Shown piece after piece: positions 1 to 4,983 of a stretch of DNA of 5,732 nt. A program made the position numbers and the translations under genes. Every line of letters begins with the position of its first letter. Positions within the stretch are counted from its first letter, which is position 1. Below the pieces are notes generated by a model. The model worked only from the letters and a program-made list of their open reading frames with translations, did no database searches and was not told the origin of the DNA. The stretch is from Gammaproteobacteria bacterium UBA3532 (GTDB lineage Bacteria > Pseudomonadota > Gammaproteobacteria > Enterobacterales > UBA3532): contig DFOV01000400.1 in the NCBI GenBank assembly GCA_002376965.1, positions 1,030 to 6,761 of the forward strand, given 5' to 3'.

Positions 1-9
1 ATGGCTTAG

Positions 10-29
10 CTGCTGCATCTATGCAGCAG
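10..29. repeat. Perfect 9-bp inverted repeat downstream of nrdJb
   Basis: CTGCTGCAT (10-18) and ATGCAGCAG (21-29) are exact reverse complements separated by CT. As RNA this would fold into a short GC-containing hairpin. It lies about 80 bases beyond the nrdJb stop, so it could be an end-of-operon structure. No run of T follows it on either strand, so I do not call it a rho-independent terminator. The rest of 1-107 contains no open frame or motif that I recognise. Confidence 0.4.
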
Positions 30-107
30 ATGTTTGCTCCAGAAACTTTCAGCCACTCAGCGATAATAGACAAACGTCATTCATGAGCTAGCGATACGAG
101 CTATGCC

Positions 108-809
108 CTAGCCGCACTTAGAGTCGCCGCAGTTTAAACAGGTCATACAGCCATCCATCTTAATCACCGACTTCTGGTGGCACTTATTACACTGGGAGGC
201 ATTGGCAGGAAATGCGCTTTCGCTTTCCCCACTAGCCTCCATAGACTTTTTTGCTTTGGCCTCATACTCAGCACGCTTTTCATCAACTAATGCCTGCTGG
301 TGTTCATCAAGACCTTCCTCTTTGATGAGACCAATCATTTTCATATGGCTTTCGATGGCACAACCAATTTCAGCAACAAAGGATGGCATAAAAACGCCGC
401 CTTTTTTGAAGTAGCCCCCACGTGGATCAAAAACCGCTTTAAGCTCTTCGACCATGAACGTCGCGTCACCACCTTTGCGGAACACCGCAGAGATCAGGCG
501 TGTTAAAGCAACAACCCACTGAAAGTGTTCCATATTCTTAGAGTTGATAAAGACCTCATACGGGCGACGCTCTTCATGATCCGTGCCTTGGTTGAGCACG
601 ATATCATTGATCGTAATGTACATCGCATGTTCTGATGTCGGCGTTTTAATCTTATAAGTCGATCCCAGCAACATTTCTGGTCGCGCTACATTTTCATGCA
701 TTTGCTCGATATCTTGCTGAGTTGCTTGTGCCTCTTCAGCAGGTTTCGGTTCGCCGGGCTTATTGACTTTAAAACCAACGATTTTCTTTTCAATTTTCTT
801 TGCAGACAT
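108..809 (-). CDS. nrdJb: Class II ribonucleotide reductase small/C-terminal component NrdJb (TSCPD domain plus redox Cys tail)
   Basis: This 233-residue protein is the separate C-terminal part of a split adenosylcobalamin-dependent ribonucleotide reductase, as known for Pseudomonas NrdJa/NrdJb. Residues 1-42 are a charged Lys/Glu/Pro-rich linker. Residues about 45-165 form a TSCPD-like domain, including RPYEVFINSKN near residue 82 and a GGYFKKGG turn. The tail has a zinc-ribbon-like pattern, C207-x2-C210 and C221-x2-C224, and ends in C227-x4-C232 one residue before the C-terminus. The x4 spacing equals that of the swinging redox pair in E. coli NrdA and Lactobacillus NrdJ, so by inference it re-reduces the active-site disulfide of NrdJa in trans. 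The ATG at 809 has an AGGA ribosome binding site (817-820) 7 bases upstream. The gene lies 98 bp after nrdJa on the same strand and is presumably cotranscribed. The stop is TAG. The assignment as the NrdJb partner is firm; the zinc binding is inferred. Confidence 0.9.
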   Translation of the reverse strand: MSAKKIEKKIVGFKVNKPGEPKPAEEAQATQQDIEQMHENVARPEMLLGSTYKIKTPTSEHAMYITINDIVLNQGTDHEERRPYEVFINSKNMEHFQWVVALTRLISAVFRKGGDATFMVEELKAVFDPRGGYFKKGGVFMPSFVAEIGCAIESHMKMIGLIKEEGLDEHQQALVDEKRAEYEAKAKKSMEASGESESAFPANASQCNKCHQKSVIKMDGCMTCLNCGDSKCG

Positions 810-827
810 ATATCGTTCCTGTCTTTA

Positions 828-849
828 GACGGCGGTTTTCCTCGCCGTC
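828..849 (-). other. Intercistronic hairpin between nrdJa and nrdJb
   Basis: GACGGCG (828-834) and CGCCGTC (843-849) form a perfect 7-bp GC-rich stem with an 8-base loop in the 98-bp gap between the two reductase genes. In the minus-strand mRNA it ends 7 bases before the AGGA ribosome binding site of nrdJb. Possible roles are an mRNA processing or stability element, or a structure that tunes nrdJb translation relative to nrdJa. No T-run follows it, so an intrinsic terminator is unlikely. The structure is read directly; its role is inferred. Confidence 0.5.
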
Positions 850-907
850 ACCACAATTCACTCGATGCTGTAGGACTCGATACCTTAATCAAGCCCTAGC
901 AGGTCAA

Positions 908-3058
908 TTAAAATTTGCCGTAATAGCCTTCTTTCAGCGCATCAAACAAGTTAGCGGCTGTGTGTATTTCGCCATCATACTCGATTTCTTCATTCCCTTT
1001 AAGCTCAACCTCTGAGCCGTCTTCAAGAGTGAAAGTGTAGAGCGTATTCTCAAGATCTTTATCTTTAACTAAGACGCCTTGGAAAGCTTCTGGATTAAAA
1101 CGGAAGGTAGTGCATCCCTTTAACCCTTGCTCATATGCATAGAGGTAAATGTCTTTAAAATCTTCGTAGGCATAATCGGTTGGCACATTCGCTGTTTTCG
1201 AAATAGATGAATCAATCCACTTTTGTGCGGCCGCCTGAATGTCCACATGCTGCTTGGGAGTCACCTCTTCCGAGCTGATAAAGTAATCCGGCAATTGAGC
1301 GTCAGGCTCTTCGGAATACGGCATAGCTTTATCGTTAATCAACTCGCGATAGGCTAGTAATTCAAAAGAAAATACATCGACTTTCTCTTTGGATTTTTTA
1401 CCTTCACGGATCACATTGCGCGAATAGTGATGAGCGAAGCTCGGCTCAATACCATTACTGGCATTATTCGATAACGATAGCGATATTGTACCCGTTGGCG
1501 CAATCGAACTATGGTGAGTAAAGCGCGCCCCAACTTCAGCTAGCTCTTCAACCAGCTCAGGATTTTGCTTAGCCACTTGCTGCATATAGCGACTGTATTT
1601 CGCATGCAACACTTTGCCCTTCACTTTATCACCAACTTTAAACCCGTCTTTCTTCATTTCAGGGCGCAAACGTAACATTTCACCATCGACAGTAAACTCT
1701 TGCTCCAAAACTGGAGCAGCACCTTTTTCTTTAGCCAAGTCCAATGCTGTTTGCCAACCAATCATGGCCATTTCACGGGTAACTTCTTCGGTAAACTCAA
1801 CTGAATCGGCTTCACCGTATTTTTTCTTTAACATGGTCAGGGTTGAACCCAAGCCCAAATAACCCATGCCATGGCGGCGTTTACTATAAATTTCGTTACG
1901 TTGTTGCTCTAAGGGCAAACCGTTGATCTCAACCACGTTATCCAACATGCGAGTGAAGATAGATACAGCGCGACGATAGCCATCCCAGTCAAAGCGAGCA
2001 CTATCGGTGAAAGGATCAACGACAAATTTAGTCAGATTGATTGAGCCCAATAGGCAGCTACCATAAGGCGGTAGTGGCTGCTCACCACATGGATTGGTGG
2101 CACGGATATTTTCACAGAACCAGTTATTATTCATCTCATTCACTTTATCGATCAAGATAAATCCGGGTTCAGCAAAATCATAGGTCGACGCCATGATCAT
2201 ATCCCACAGACGACGTGCTTTGGTCGCTTTATAGATTTTGTGGGCAACCAAGCCTTCTTTATTGGTTAAATAAACGCCTTTAACAGGAAAATCACGCCAT
2301 ACCACTTGCTCGCCGTTGTTCACGTCGATGCCATCGATCTCGACTTCTTTTTCGGTCACAGGGAACGCCAACTGCCATTCACCGTCAGCCTTGACCGCTT
2401 CCATGAAATCTTCTGTGATCAACAATGATAAGTTGAATTGACGCAAGCGGCCGTCTTCTCGCTTGGCTTTAATAAAATCACGCACATCTGGATGGCCAAC
2501 ATCAAAGGTTGCCATTTGCGCTCCACGACGTCCACCAGCAGAAGAAACGGTGAAGCACATCTTGTCGTAGATATCCATGAAGCTAAGTGGGCCAGAGGTG
2601 TAAGCCCCCGCCCCAGAGACATAGGCTCCTTTCGGGCGCAATGTCGAAAATTCATAGCCGATGCCGCAACCGGCTTTCAGGGTTAGGCCAGCTTCATGCA
2701 CCTTGCTTAAAATACCGTCCATCGAGTCATCGATAATGCCAGAAACCGTACAATTGATGGTTGAGGTGGCTGGTTTGTGTGCCTGAGCACCGGCATTAGA
2801 CATGATGCGTCCAGCGGGAGTGACGCCCTGGCGCAATGCCCATAAGAACTCATGATACCAGTGCTCACGCAACTCATCCGTCACTTCAACATCAGCTATA
2901 GCACGAGCAACGCGCTTGTAGGTATCGTCGATATTTTTATCAACGGGTTTGCCATCTTTTGATTTCAGGCGATATTTAACATCCCAAATGTCGACGGAGG
3001 CTGGTTGTAACTCAATTGTATGTGGCATTTCTTTAACGGCATGCAGGTTGGCGGCCAT
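908..3058 (-). CDS. nrdJa: Adenosylcobalamin-dependent (class II) ribonucleotide reductase catalytic subunit NrdJa
   Basis: This 716-residue cytoplasmic enzyme reduces ribonucleotides to deoxyribonucleotides using a cobalamin-generated thiyl radical, without needing oxygen. The ten-stranded barrel motifs are all visible. C103 lies in NCTVSG. The finger-loop motif is N322-P-C324-G-E326, with C324 the predicted radical Cys and N322/E326 the substrate-pocket residues. C335 lies in GSCLLGSINL. The phosphate-binding loop is APTGTIS (520-526), followed by NASNGIEPSFAHHYSR. The 11-residue distance from C324 to C335 matches the Thermotoga maritima class II enzyme (C322/C333), making C103/C335 the reducible pair. 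I see no N-terminal ATP-cone, so activity-site inhibition by dATP is not expected. The last 55 residues contain no Cys; the redox tail is supplied by nrdJb downstream. The ATG at 3058 has a strong GGGGAG ribosome binding site 7 bases upstream, better than the internal Met11. Length is normal, with no intein. Regulation is by the NrdR and DnaA sites upstream. Confidence 0.95.
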   Translation of the reverse strand: MAANLHAVKEMPHTIELQPASVDIWDVKYRLKSKDGKPVDKNIDDTYKRVARAIADVEVTDELREHWYHEFLWALRQGVTPAGRIMSNAGAQAHKPATSTINCTVSGIIDDSMDGILSKVHEAGLTLKAGCGIGYEFSTLRPKGAYVSGAGAYTSGPLSFMDIYDKMCFTVSSAGGRRGAQMATFDVGHPDVRDFIKAKREDGRLRQFNLSLLITEDFMEAVKADGEWQLAFPVTEKEVEIDGIDVNNGEQVVWRDFPVKGVYLTNKEGLVAHKIYKATKARRLWDMIMASTYDFAEPGFILIDKVNEMNNNWFCENIRATNPCGEQPLPPYGSCLLGSINLTKFVVDPFTDSARFDWDGYRRAVSIFTRMLDNVVEINGLPLEQQRNEIYSKRRHGMGYLGLGSTLTMLKKKYGEADSVEFTEEVTREMAMIGWQTALDLAKEKGAAPVLEQEFTVDGEMLRLRPEMKKDGFKVGDKVKGKVLHAKYSRYMQQVAKQNPELVEELAEVGARFTHHSSIAPTGTISLSLSNNASNGIEPSFAHHYSRNVIREGKKSKEKVDVFSFELLAYRELINDKAMPYSEEPDAQLPDYFISSEEVTPKQHVDIQAAAQKWIDSSISKTANVPTDYAYEDFKDIYLYAYEQGLKGCTTFRFNPEAFQGVLVKDKDLENTLYTFTLEDGSEVELKGNEEIEYDGEIHTAANLFDALKEGYYGKF

Positions 3059-3113
3059 GGATTAACTCCCCAAGCACAGTTGTCTGATGACTCTATTTAT
3101 GTGACAGATAAAG

Positions 3114-3143
3114 CGCACCTTTTGTTGCAAGGCAACAGGTGCG
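3114..3143 (-). other. Strong hairpin in the nrdJa mRNA leader
   Basis: The arms CGCACC/TGTTGC (3114-3119 and 3123-3128) and GCAACAGGTGCG (3132-3143) pair over 12 bp, with a three-base TTT bulge (3120-3122) and a three-base loop. With transcription starting near 3149, the hairpin would lie only a few bases from the 5' end of a leader of about 90 nt. It could protect the 5' end or serve as a regulatory element. No U-run follows it, and no cobalamin-riboswitch B12-box is visible in the leader. Confidence 0.55.
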
Positions 3144-3155
3144 AAAGCGACGGTA

Positions 3156-3184
3156 TTTATATACCAAGATCCCACCATCATCAA
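3156..3184 (-). promoter_or_regulatory. Predicted sigma-70-type promoter of nrdJab
   Basis: On the minus strand, TTGATG (3184-3179) and TATAAA (3161-3156) are separated by exactly 17 bp. These are 4/6 and 5/6 matches to the -35 and -10 consensus. The predicted start is near 3149, about 90 bases before the nrdJa ATG. The -35 overlaps the first NrdR box, as expected if NrdR represses it by blocking RNA polymerase. The -10 lies inside a small GGTAT-TTAT-ATACC inverted repeat (3152-3165). A weaker alternative, TATAGT at 3189-3184, has a poor -35. Confidence 0.65.
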
Positions 3185-3197
3185 CTATATCTTGTGC
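3182..3197. promoter_or_regulatory. NrdR box 1 (proximal nrdJ operator)
   Basis: CAACTATATCTTGTGC fits the published NrdR-box consensus acaCwAtATaTwGtgt at most positions, including the core C-T-A-T-A-T and T-T-G-T-G. It overlaps the -35 of the nrdJa promoter. NrdR is the ATP/dATP-sensing repressor of bacterial ribonucleotide reductase genes and usually binds two tandem boxes. The second box is centred exactly 32 bp upstream, about three helical turns away, as is typical for the family. Confidence 0.8.
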
Positions 3198-3213
3198 TTG
3201 ACATAACCAATAA

Positions 3214-3229
3214 TTACTATATCTAGTAG
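3214..3229. promoter_or_regulatory. NrdR box 2 (distal partner of box 1)
   Basis: TTACTATATCTAGTAG keeps the core ACTATAT-TAGT of the NrdR box, with more divergent ends. Sixteen bases separate it from box 1, giving the 32-bp centre-to-centre phase expected for a cooperatively bound NrdR pair. A perfect DnaA box follows 11 bp further from nrdJa. Confidence 0.75.
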
Positions 3230-3240
3230 TTTATCACATT

Positions 3241-3249
3241 TTATCCACA
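3241..3249 (+). promoter_or_regulatory. DnaA box 1 (perfect TTATCCACA)
   Basis: TTATCCACA is the highest-affinity DnaA-box sequence of the E. coli R1 type. It lies 11 bp beyond NrdR box 2, roughly 60 bp upstream of the nrdJa -35. DnaA boxes are established regulatory sites in the E. coli nrdAB promoter, which supports a role in coupling dNTP synthesis to replication initiation here. I see no origin-like cluster or dnaA/gyrB genes, so this is not read as oriC. Confidence 0.7.
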
Positions 3250-3315
3250 GAGTTATTCTATGCTCGATTATCGAACCAACCTACGAAAAATGGCCTAGTT
3301 CCGCCAAGTTAGCGT

Positions 3316-3331
3316 GCGTTCTTTCTAGTGC
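3316..3331. promoter_or_regulatory. Degenerate NrdR box (first site of the second module)
   Basis: GCGTTCTTTCTAGTGC preserves mainly the right half-site of an NrdR box (TCTAGTGC against TATAGTGT). On its own it would not be called. It is listed because it lies exactly 32 bp from the strong box at 3348-3363, the same phase as boxes 1 and 2. It may be a decayed or weak site. Confidence 0.35.
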
Positions 3332-3332
3332 G

Positions 3333-3361
3333 TTGAATGAATTAAAAGCACTATATATTGT
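3333..3361 (+). promoter_or_regulatory. Candidate rightward promoter toward the superoxide reductase-like gene
   Basis: TTGAAT (3333-3338) and TATTGT (3356-3361) are separated by 17 bp, each a 4/6 match to the sigma-70 elements. The -10 lies inside the near-perfect NrdR box at 3348-3363, and the predicted start would fall next to DnaA box 2. If real, it would give a leader of about 160 nt and place the plus-strand gene under NrdR control. The match is moderate and the region is AT-rich, so chance is possible. Confidence 0.35.
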
Positions 3362-3373
3362 GTTAGTGCTTTT
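3344..3373. repeat. Perfect 9-bp inverted repeat around NrdR box 3
   Basis: AAAAGCACT (3344-3352) and AGTGCTTTT (3365-3373) are exact reverse complements with a 12-base centre. The right arm is followed by CTT, so the RNA would resemble a weak bidirectional intrinsic terminator. The element also embeds the NrdR box at 3348-3363. Terminator and operator readings are both possible; its place in a divergent promoter region favours the operator. Confidence 0.5.
3348..3363. promoter_or_regulatory. NrdR box 3 (near-perfect)
   Basis: GCACTATATATTGTGT matches the NrdR consensus acaCwAtATaTwGtgt at every position except the first base, making it the best box in the window. It lies about 165 bp upstream of the nrdJa -35. 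That is too far for simple occlusion of the nrdJa promoter but well placed over the candidate rightward promoter. Its distance from box 2 (134 bp) equals the distance between the two DnaA boxes. Confidence 0.8.
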
Positions 3374-3374
3374 C

Positions 3375-3383
3375 TTATCCACA
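3375..3383 (+). promoter_or_regulatory. DnaA box 2 (perfect TTATCCACA)
   Basis: This is a second exact TTATCCACA in the same orientation as the first, 134 bp away. It lies 11 bp after NrdR box 3, the same gap as between NrdR box 2 and DnaA box 1. It is about 140 bp upstream of the superoxide reductase-like start codon. Confidence 0.7.
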
Positions 3384-3526
3384 CCCTGATTTTTTTTATT
3401 TATTTGATAACTTTTGTTTGTGAATTGGAATTGCCATTGTCCCGCACACTACCCTGTGCTAAAAAACACCTGTCTTCAAAAAGAAGCACATGAACAAACA
3501 CACCACAAACGAACAAGGAAACAGAG

Positions 3527-3937
3527 ATGGAAAGACGAAACTTTATTGCTGGCAGCATCGCCACCGCAGGCCTTGGCCTGAGCGGAAACGTAGCACTAGC
3601 TGCCGCACCAGGCCTTGAAGGCTCGGTATACTTCACCACAAACAAACCTGGTCGTTGGGCAAAGAAGGCCGGTGGCCATAGCCCTATCATCGAAACAGAA
3701 AAAACTGCTAACGGCTTGGTCGCTGTTGTTCGCACCCCACACGAAATGACCGCCGAACACTTCATTGTGAAACACGTATTAATGGATGAAAACTTCAACC
3801 TGATCGGCGAAAAGGTTTTCGATCCCGCCAAAGATCCAGCAGCCCTATCCAGCTACAATGTAGCTAAAGCCAGCAAACTCTATGCTATCAGTATCTGTAA
3901 TAAGCATGATACGTGGTTGAGTGAAGTCACGATCTAA
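3527..3937 (+). CDS. Tat-exported superoxide reductase-like (desulfoferrodoxin/neelaredoxin family) protein
   Basis: The 136-residue product begins MERRNFIAG, a twin-arginine (R3-R4) signal followed by a hydrophobic stretch ending near Ala25-Ala27, so it is predicted to act in the periplasm. The rest resembles the single-domain superoxide reductase catalytic module, which reduces superoxide to peroxide at a Fe(His)4(Cys) centre. The ligands are visible as H51 (GGHSPIIE), H72 and H78 (HEMTAEHF) and C124/H127 (CNKHDTW). The H-x5-H and C-x2-H spacings are those of known enzymes. The usual Glu-Lys immediately before the first His is replaced by Gly-Gly, so catalysis may differ. There is no N-terminal rubredoxin-like Cys4 domain. 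The ATG has an AGGA site 7 bases upstream. The gene stands alone, divergent from nrdJab, and its promoter region contains NrdR and DnaA boxes. Family placement rests on motifs only; the enzymatic function is inferred. Confidence 0.75.
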   Translation: MERRNFIAGSIATAGLGLSGNVALAAAPGLEGSVYFTTNKPGRWAKKAGGHSPIIETEKTANGLVAVVRTPHEMTAEHFIVKHVLMDENFNLIGEKVFDPAKDPAALSSYNVAKASKLYAISICNKHDTWLSEVTI

Positions 3938-3945
3938 CCCACCCT

Positions 3946-3975
3946 GGCCAGCACAAATCCTATCCAAAGCTGGCC
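3946..3975 (+). terminator. Possible terminator hairpin after the superoxide reductase-like gene
   Basis: GGCCAGC (3946-3952) and GCTGGCC (3969-3975) form a perfect 7-bp stem with a 16-base loop, starting 8 bases after the stop codon, followed by CCCTTTCG. Position and stem are right for a terminator, but the loop is long and the T-run is weak. Confidence 0.4.
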
Positions 3976-4062
3976 CCCTTTCGTCTACCGAACTGTCAGA
4001 AATTCATACATAGCACTAACCAAAAAGCACATAGTCCATTGATATTAAACATATTTTAATTT

Positions 4063-4078
4063 CGGCATGACATTTGCT
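4063..4078 (+). promoter_or_regulatory. Predicted sigma-54 (RpoN) -24/-12 promoter of the PEP-CTERM lectin gene
   Basis: CGGCATGACATTTGCT aligns without gaps to the sigma-54 consensus TGGCACG-N4-TTGCW. The invariant GG (4064-4065) and GC (4076-4077) have the required spacing, and only the first and sixth positions differ. Transcription would start near 4089, leaving about 28 bases before the ATG at 4118 and including its ribosome binding site. PEP-CTERM genes in other proteobacteria depend on RpoN with the PrsK/PrsR two-component system, so the site fits the gene. An AT-rich ATTAAA-N5-TTTAAT inverted repeat lies just upstream (4044-4060). An activator site was not identified. Confidence 0.7.
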
Positions 4079-4117
4079 TTGGACAGCGAAATTCGACAAC
4101 ATTCAAGGACTAATACC

Positions 4118-4945
4118 ATGTTAAAAACCTTTGCTGCAGCCACCGCTTTGTTAGCATTTGCTGGCGCAACCTCTGCCACCACTATCACTTACAACGACTT
4201 TTCTGATCTAAGTGACTTCCAACTGAATGGCTCTACCGCCAGCATTACCAACCCAGCTCCTGGAGATGTACTTCGCTTAACTGACGGCCTGTCTCAAGGC
4301 GGAAGTGCTTTTTTAACCAACTCAATTTCACTGGATAACGAAGCATCATTTAGCGCCAATTTCGACTTTCGTATTACCAACCCAATGGGAATTAGCGACT
4401 CCGACGGCCAGGGTGCTGACGGTATTGTTTTTGTAGTGCAAACCGTATCTAACACTGCAGGTGGAATCGGTGGAGGCATTGGCTACCAAGGACTGAATAA
4501 CAGCGTTGGTATCGAATTCGACACATGGAACAACGGCGGGTGGGATGATAACGACGGCAACCATGTTGGAATCGATTTAAATGGCAACATCAATTCTGTC
4601 GTTCAACAAAGTGTCGCACCACGTTTGAACAATGGTGATATCTGGTCAGCATGGATTGACTACAACGGCGCAACTGACACCCTCGAAGTACGTATTTCAG
4701 ACAATGGCATTCGCTCTGACTTGCCACTCTTAAGCTTGGTGGTCGACTTAGAAACCATTCTAGGCTCACCTGATGCTTTCGTCGGCTTCACATCCGGCAC
4801 AGGTGCAGCGGGCGGATTCCACGATATTCTAAACTTCGAATTCCGTGACGACTTCAACCCAATCGATGTAAACGAGCCTGCCACTTTGGCAGTATTAGGC
4901 CTCGGTCTATTAGGCTTTGCGCGTCGACGCCAGCGTCAAGCGTAA
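4118..4945 (+). CDS. Secreted L-type (legume-lectin-like) PEP-CTERM sorting domain protein
   Basis: The 275-residue protein starts with a Sec signal (MLKTFAAATALLAFAGATSA, cleavage about residue 17-20). The body is a beta-rich L-type lectin domain. ADGIVFVV (100-107) supplies the conserved Asp101. The segment E133-F-D135-T-W137-N-N139 to D144 and H149-V-G-I-D153 reproduces the concanavalin A metal site (E8, D10, Y12, N14, D19, H24, D28) at the same spacing, with Trp for Tyr. Mn/Ca-dependent carbohydrate binding is therefore plausible. The C-terminus is a PEP-CTERM signal: VNEPAT (251-256), a hydrophobic helix (257-267) and ARRRQRQ, normally cut by an exosortase for delivery to the cell surface or extracellular matrix. 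No exosortase gene is in the window. I chose the ATG at 4118 because AAGGA (4105-4109) lies 8 bases upstream and the signal peptide starts there; the in-frame ATG at 4066-4069 lies inside the sigma-54 promoter. The ligand is unknown. Confidence 0.88.
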   Translation: MLKTFAAATALLAFAGATSATTITYNDFSDLSDFQLNGSTASITNPAPGDVLRLTDGLSQGGSAFLTNSISLDNEASFSANFDFRITNPMGISDSDGQGADGIVFVVQTVSNTAGGIGGGIGYQGLNNSVGIEFDTWNNGGWDDNDGNHVGIDLNGNINSVVQQSVAPRLNNGDIWSAWIDYNGATDTLEVRISDNGIRSDLPLLSLVVDLETILGSPDAFVGFTSGTGAAGGFHDILNFEFRDDFNPIDVNEPATLAVLGLGLLGFARRRQRQA

Positions 4946-4952
4946 CTCAATA

Positions 4953-4983
4953 TAGAAAGCCGTTGTTTTACAGCGGCTTTCTA
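4953..4983. terminator. Bidirectional intrinsic terminator between convergent genes
   Basis: TAGAAAGCCGTTGT (4953-4966) and ACAGCGGCTTTCTA (4970-4983) pair over 14 bp, including one G-T wobble, around a three-base loop. The AAAG...CTTT ends of the stem give a short U-rich 3' side in either direction. It begins 7 bases after the lectin stop codon and its last three bases are the stop codon (TAG on the minus strand) of the convergent membrane-protein gene, so it can end both transcripts. Confidence 0.8.

Larger units (their letters stand above)
3059..3526. other. 468-bp divergent control region between nrdJa and the superoxide reductase-like gene
   Basis: No convincing gene lies here. Reading from nrdJa rightwards it holds the nrdJa leader with a strong hairpin (3114-3143), the nrdJa promoter (3156-3184), a first operator block (two NrdR boxes and a DnaA box, 3182-3249), and a spacer with a TCGAT-T-ATCGA palindrome (3264-3274). 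A second operator block with the same internal spacing follows (3316-3383), overlapping a candidate rightward promoter. The last 140 bases are the T-rich then A-rich leader of the rightward gene, ending in an AGGA ribosome binding site (3516-3519). Open frames crossing this region lack ribosome binding sites or known protein motifs. Confidence 0.8.

Noticed and set aside
860..881. Direct repeat ACTCGAT (860-866 and 875-881) between the nrdJ genes
   Set aside because: Seven bases, only two copies, no associated structure; likely chance.
810..910. nrdJa and nrdJb as one gene broken by a frameshift or stop
   Set aside because: The frame after the nrdJa stop soon meets further stops, nrdJb has its own ribosome binding site and ATG, and separate NrdJa/NrdJb proteins are the known arrangement in Pseudomonas.
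1614..1862. Plus-strand open frames antisense to nrdJa and nrdJb (also 202-414, 300-506, 2438-2686)
   Set aside because: They are shadows of well-supported minus-strand genes, with no ribosome binding sites or protein motifs.
3059..3149. Cobalamin riboswitch ahead of the B12-dependent reductase
   Set aside because: The leader is only about 90 nt and no B12-box or GGTG-type cobalamin core was found; the hairpin at 3114-3143 does not resemble that class.
3264..3274. Palindrome TCGAT-T-ATCGA in the control region
   Set aside because: It does not match the FNR/ANR, Fur or LexA consensus and is short; left as a note within the control region entry.
3241..3383. Chromosomal origin of replication because of two perfect DnaA boxes
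   Set aside because: Only two boxes 134 bp apart, no box cluster and no dnaA/dnaN/gyrB neighbours; their fixed relation to NrdR boxes fits promoter control better.
3400..3831. Minus-strand 143-codon frame opposite the superoxide reductase-like gene
   Set aside because: Composition is unlike a real protein and the opposite strand has a ribosome binding site, a Tat signal and conserved iron ligands.
3527..3937. SoxY-type thiosulfate carrier, suggested by the Tat signal and small size
   Set aside because: The SoxY C-terminal GGCGG-type cysteine motif is absent, whereas the superoxide reductase ligands are all present.
4067..4117. Upstream in-frame start for the lectin gene, adding 17 residues
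   Set aside because: It would place the start inside the sigma-54 promoter, has no ribosome binding site and would put a charged stretch before the signal peptide.
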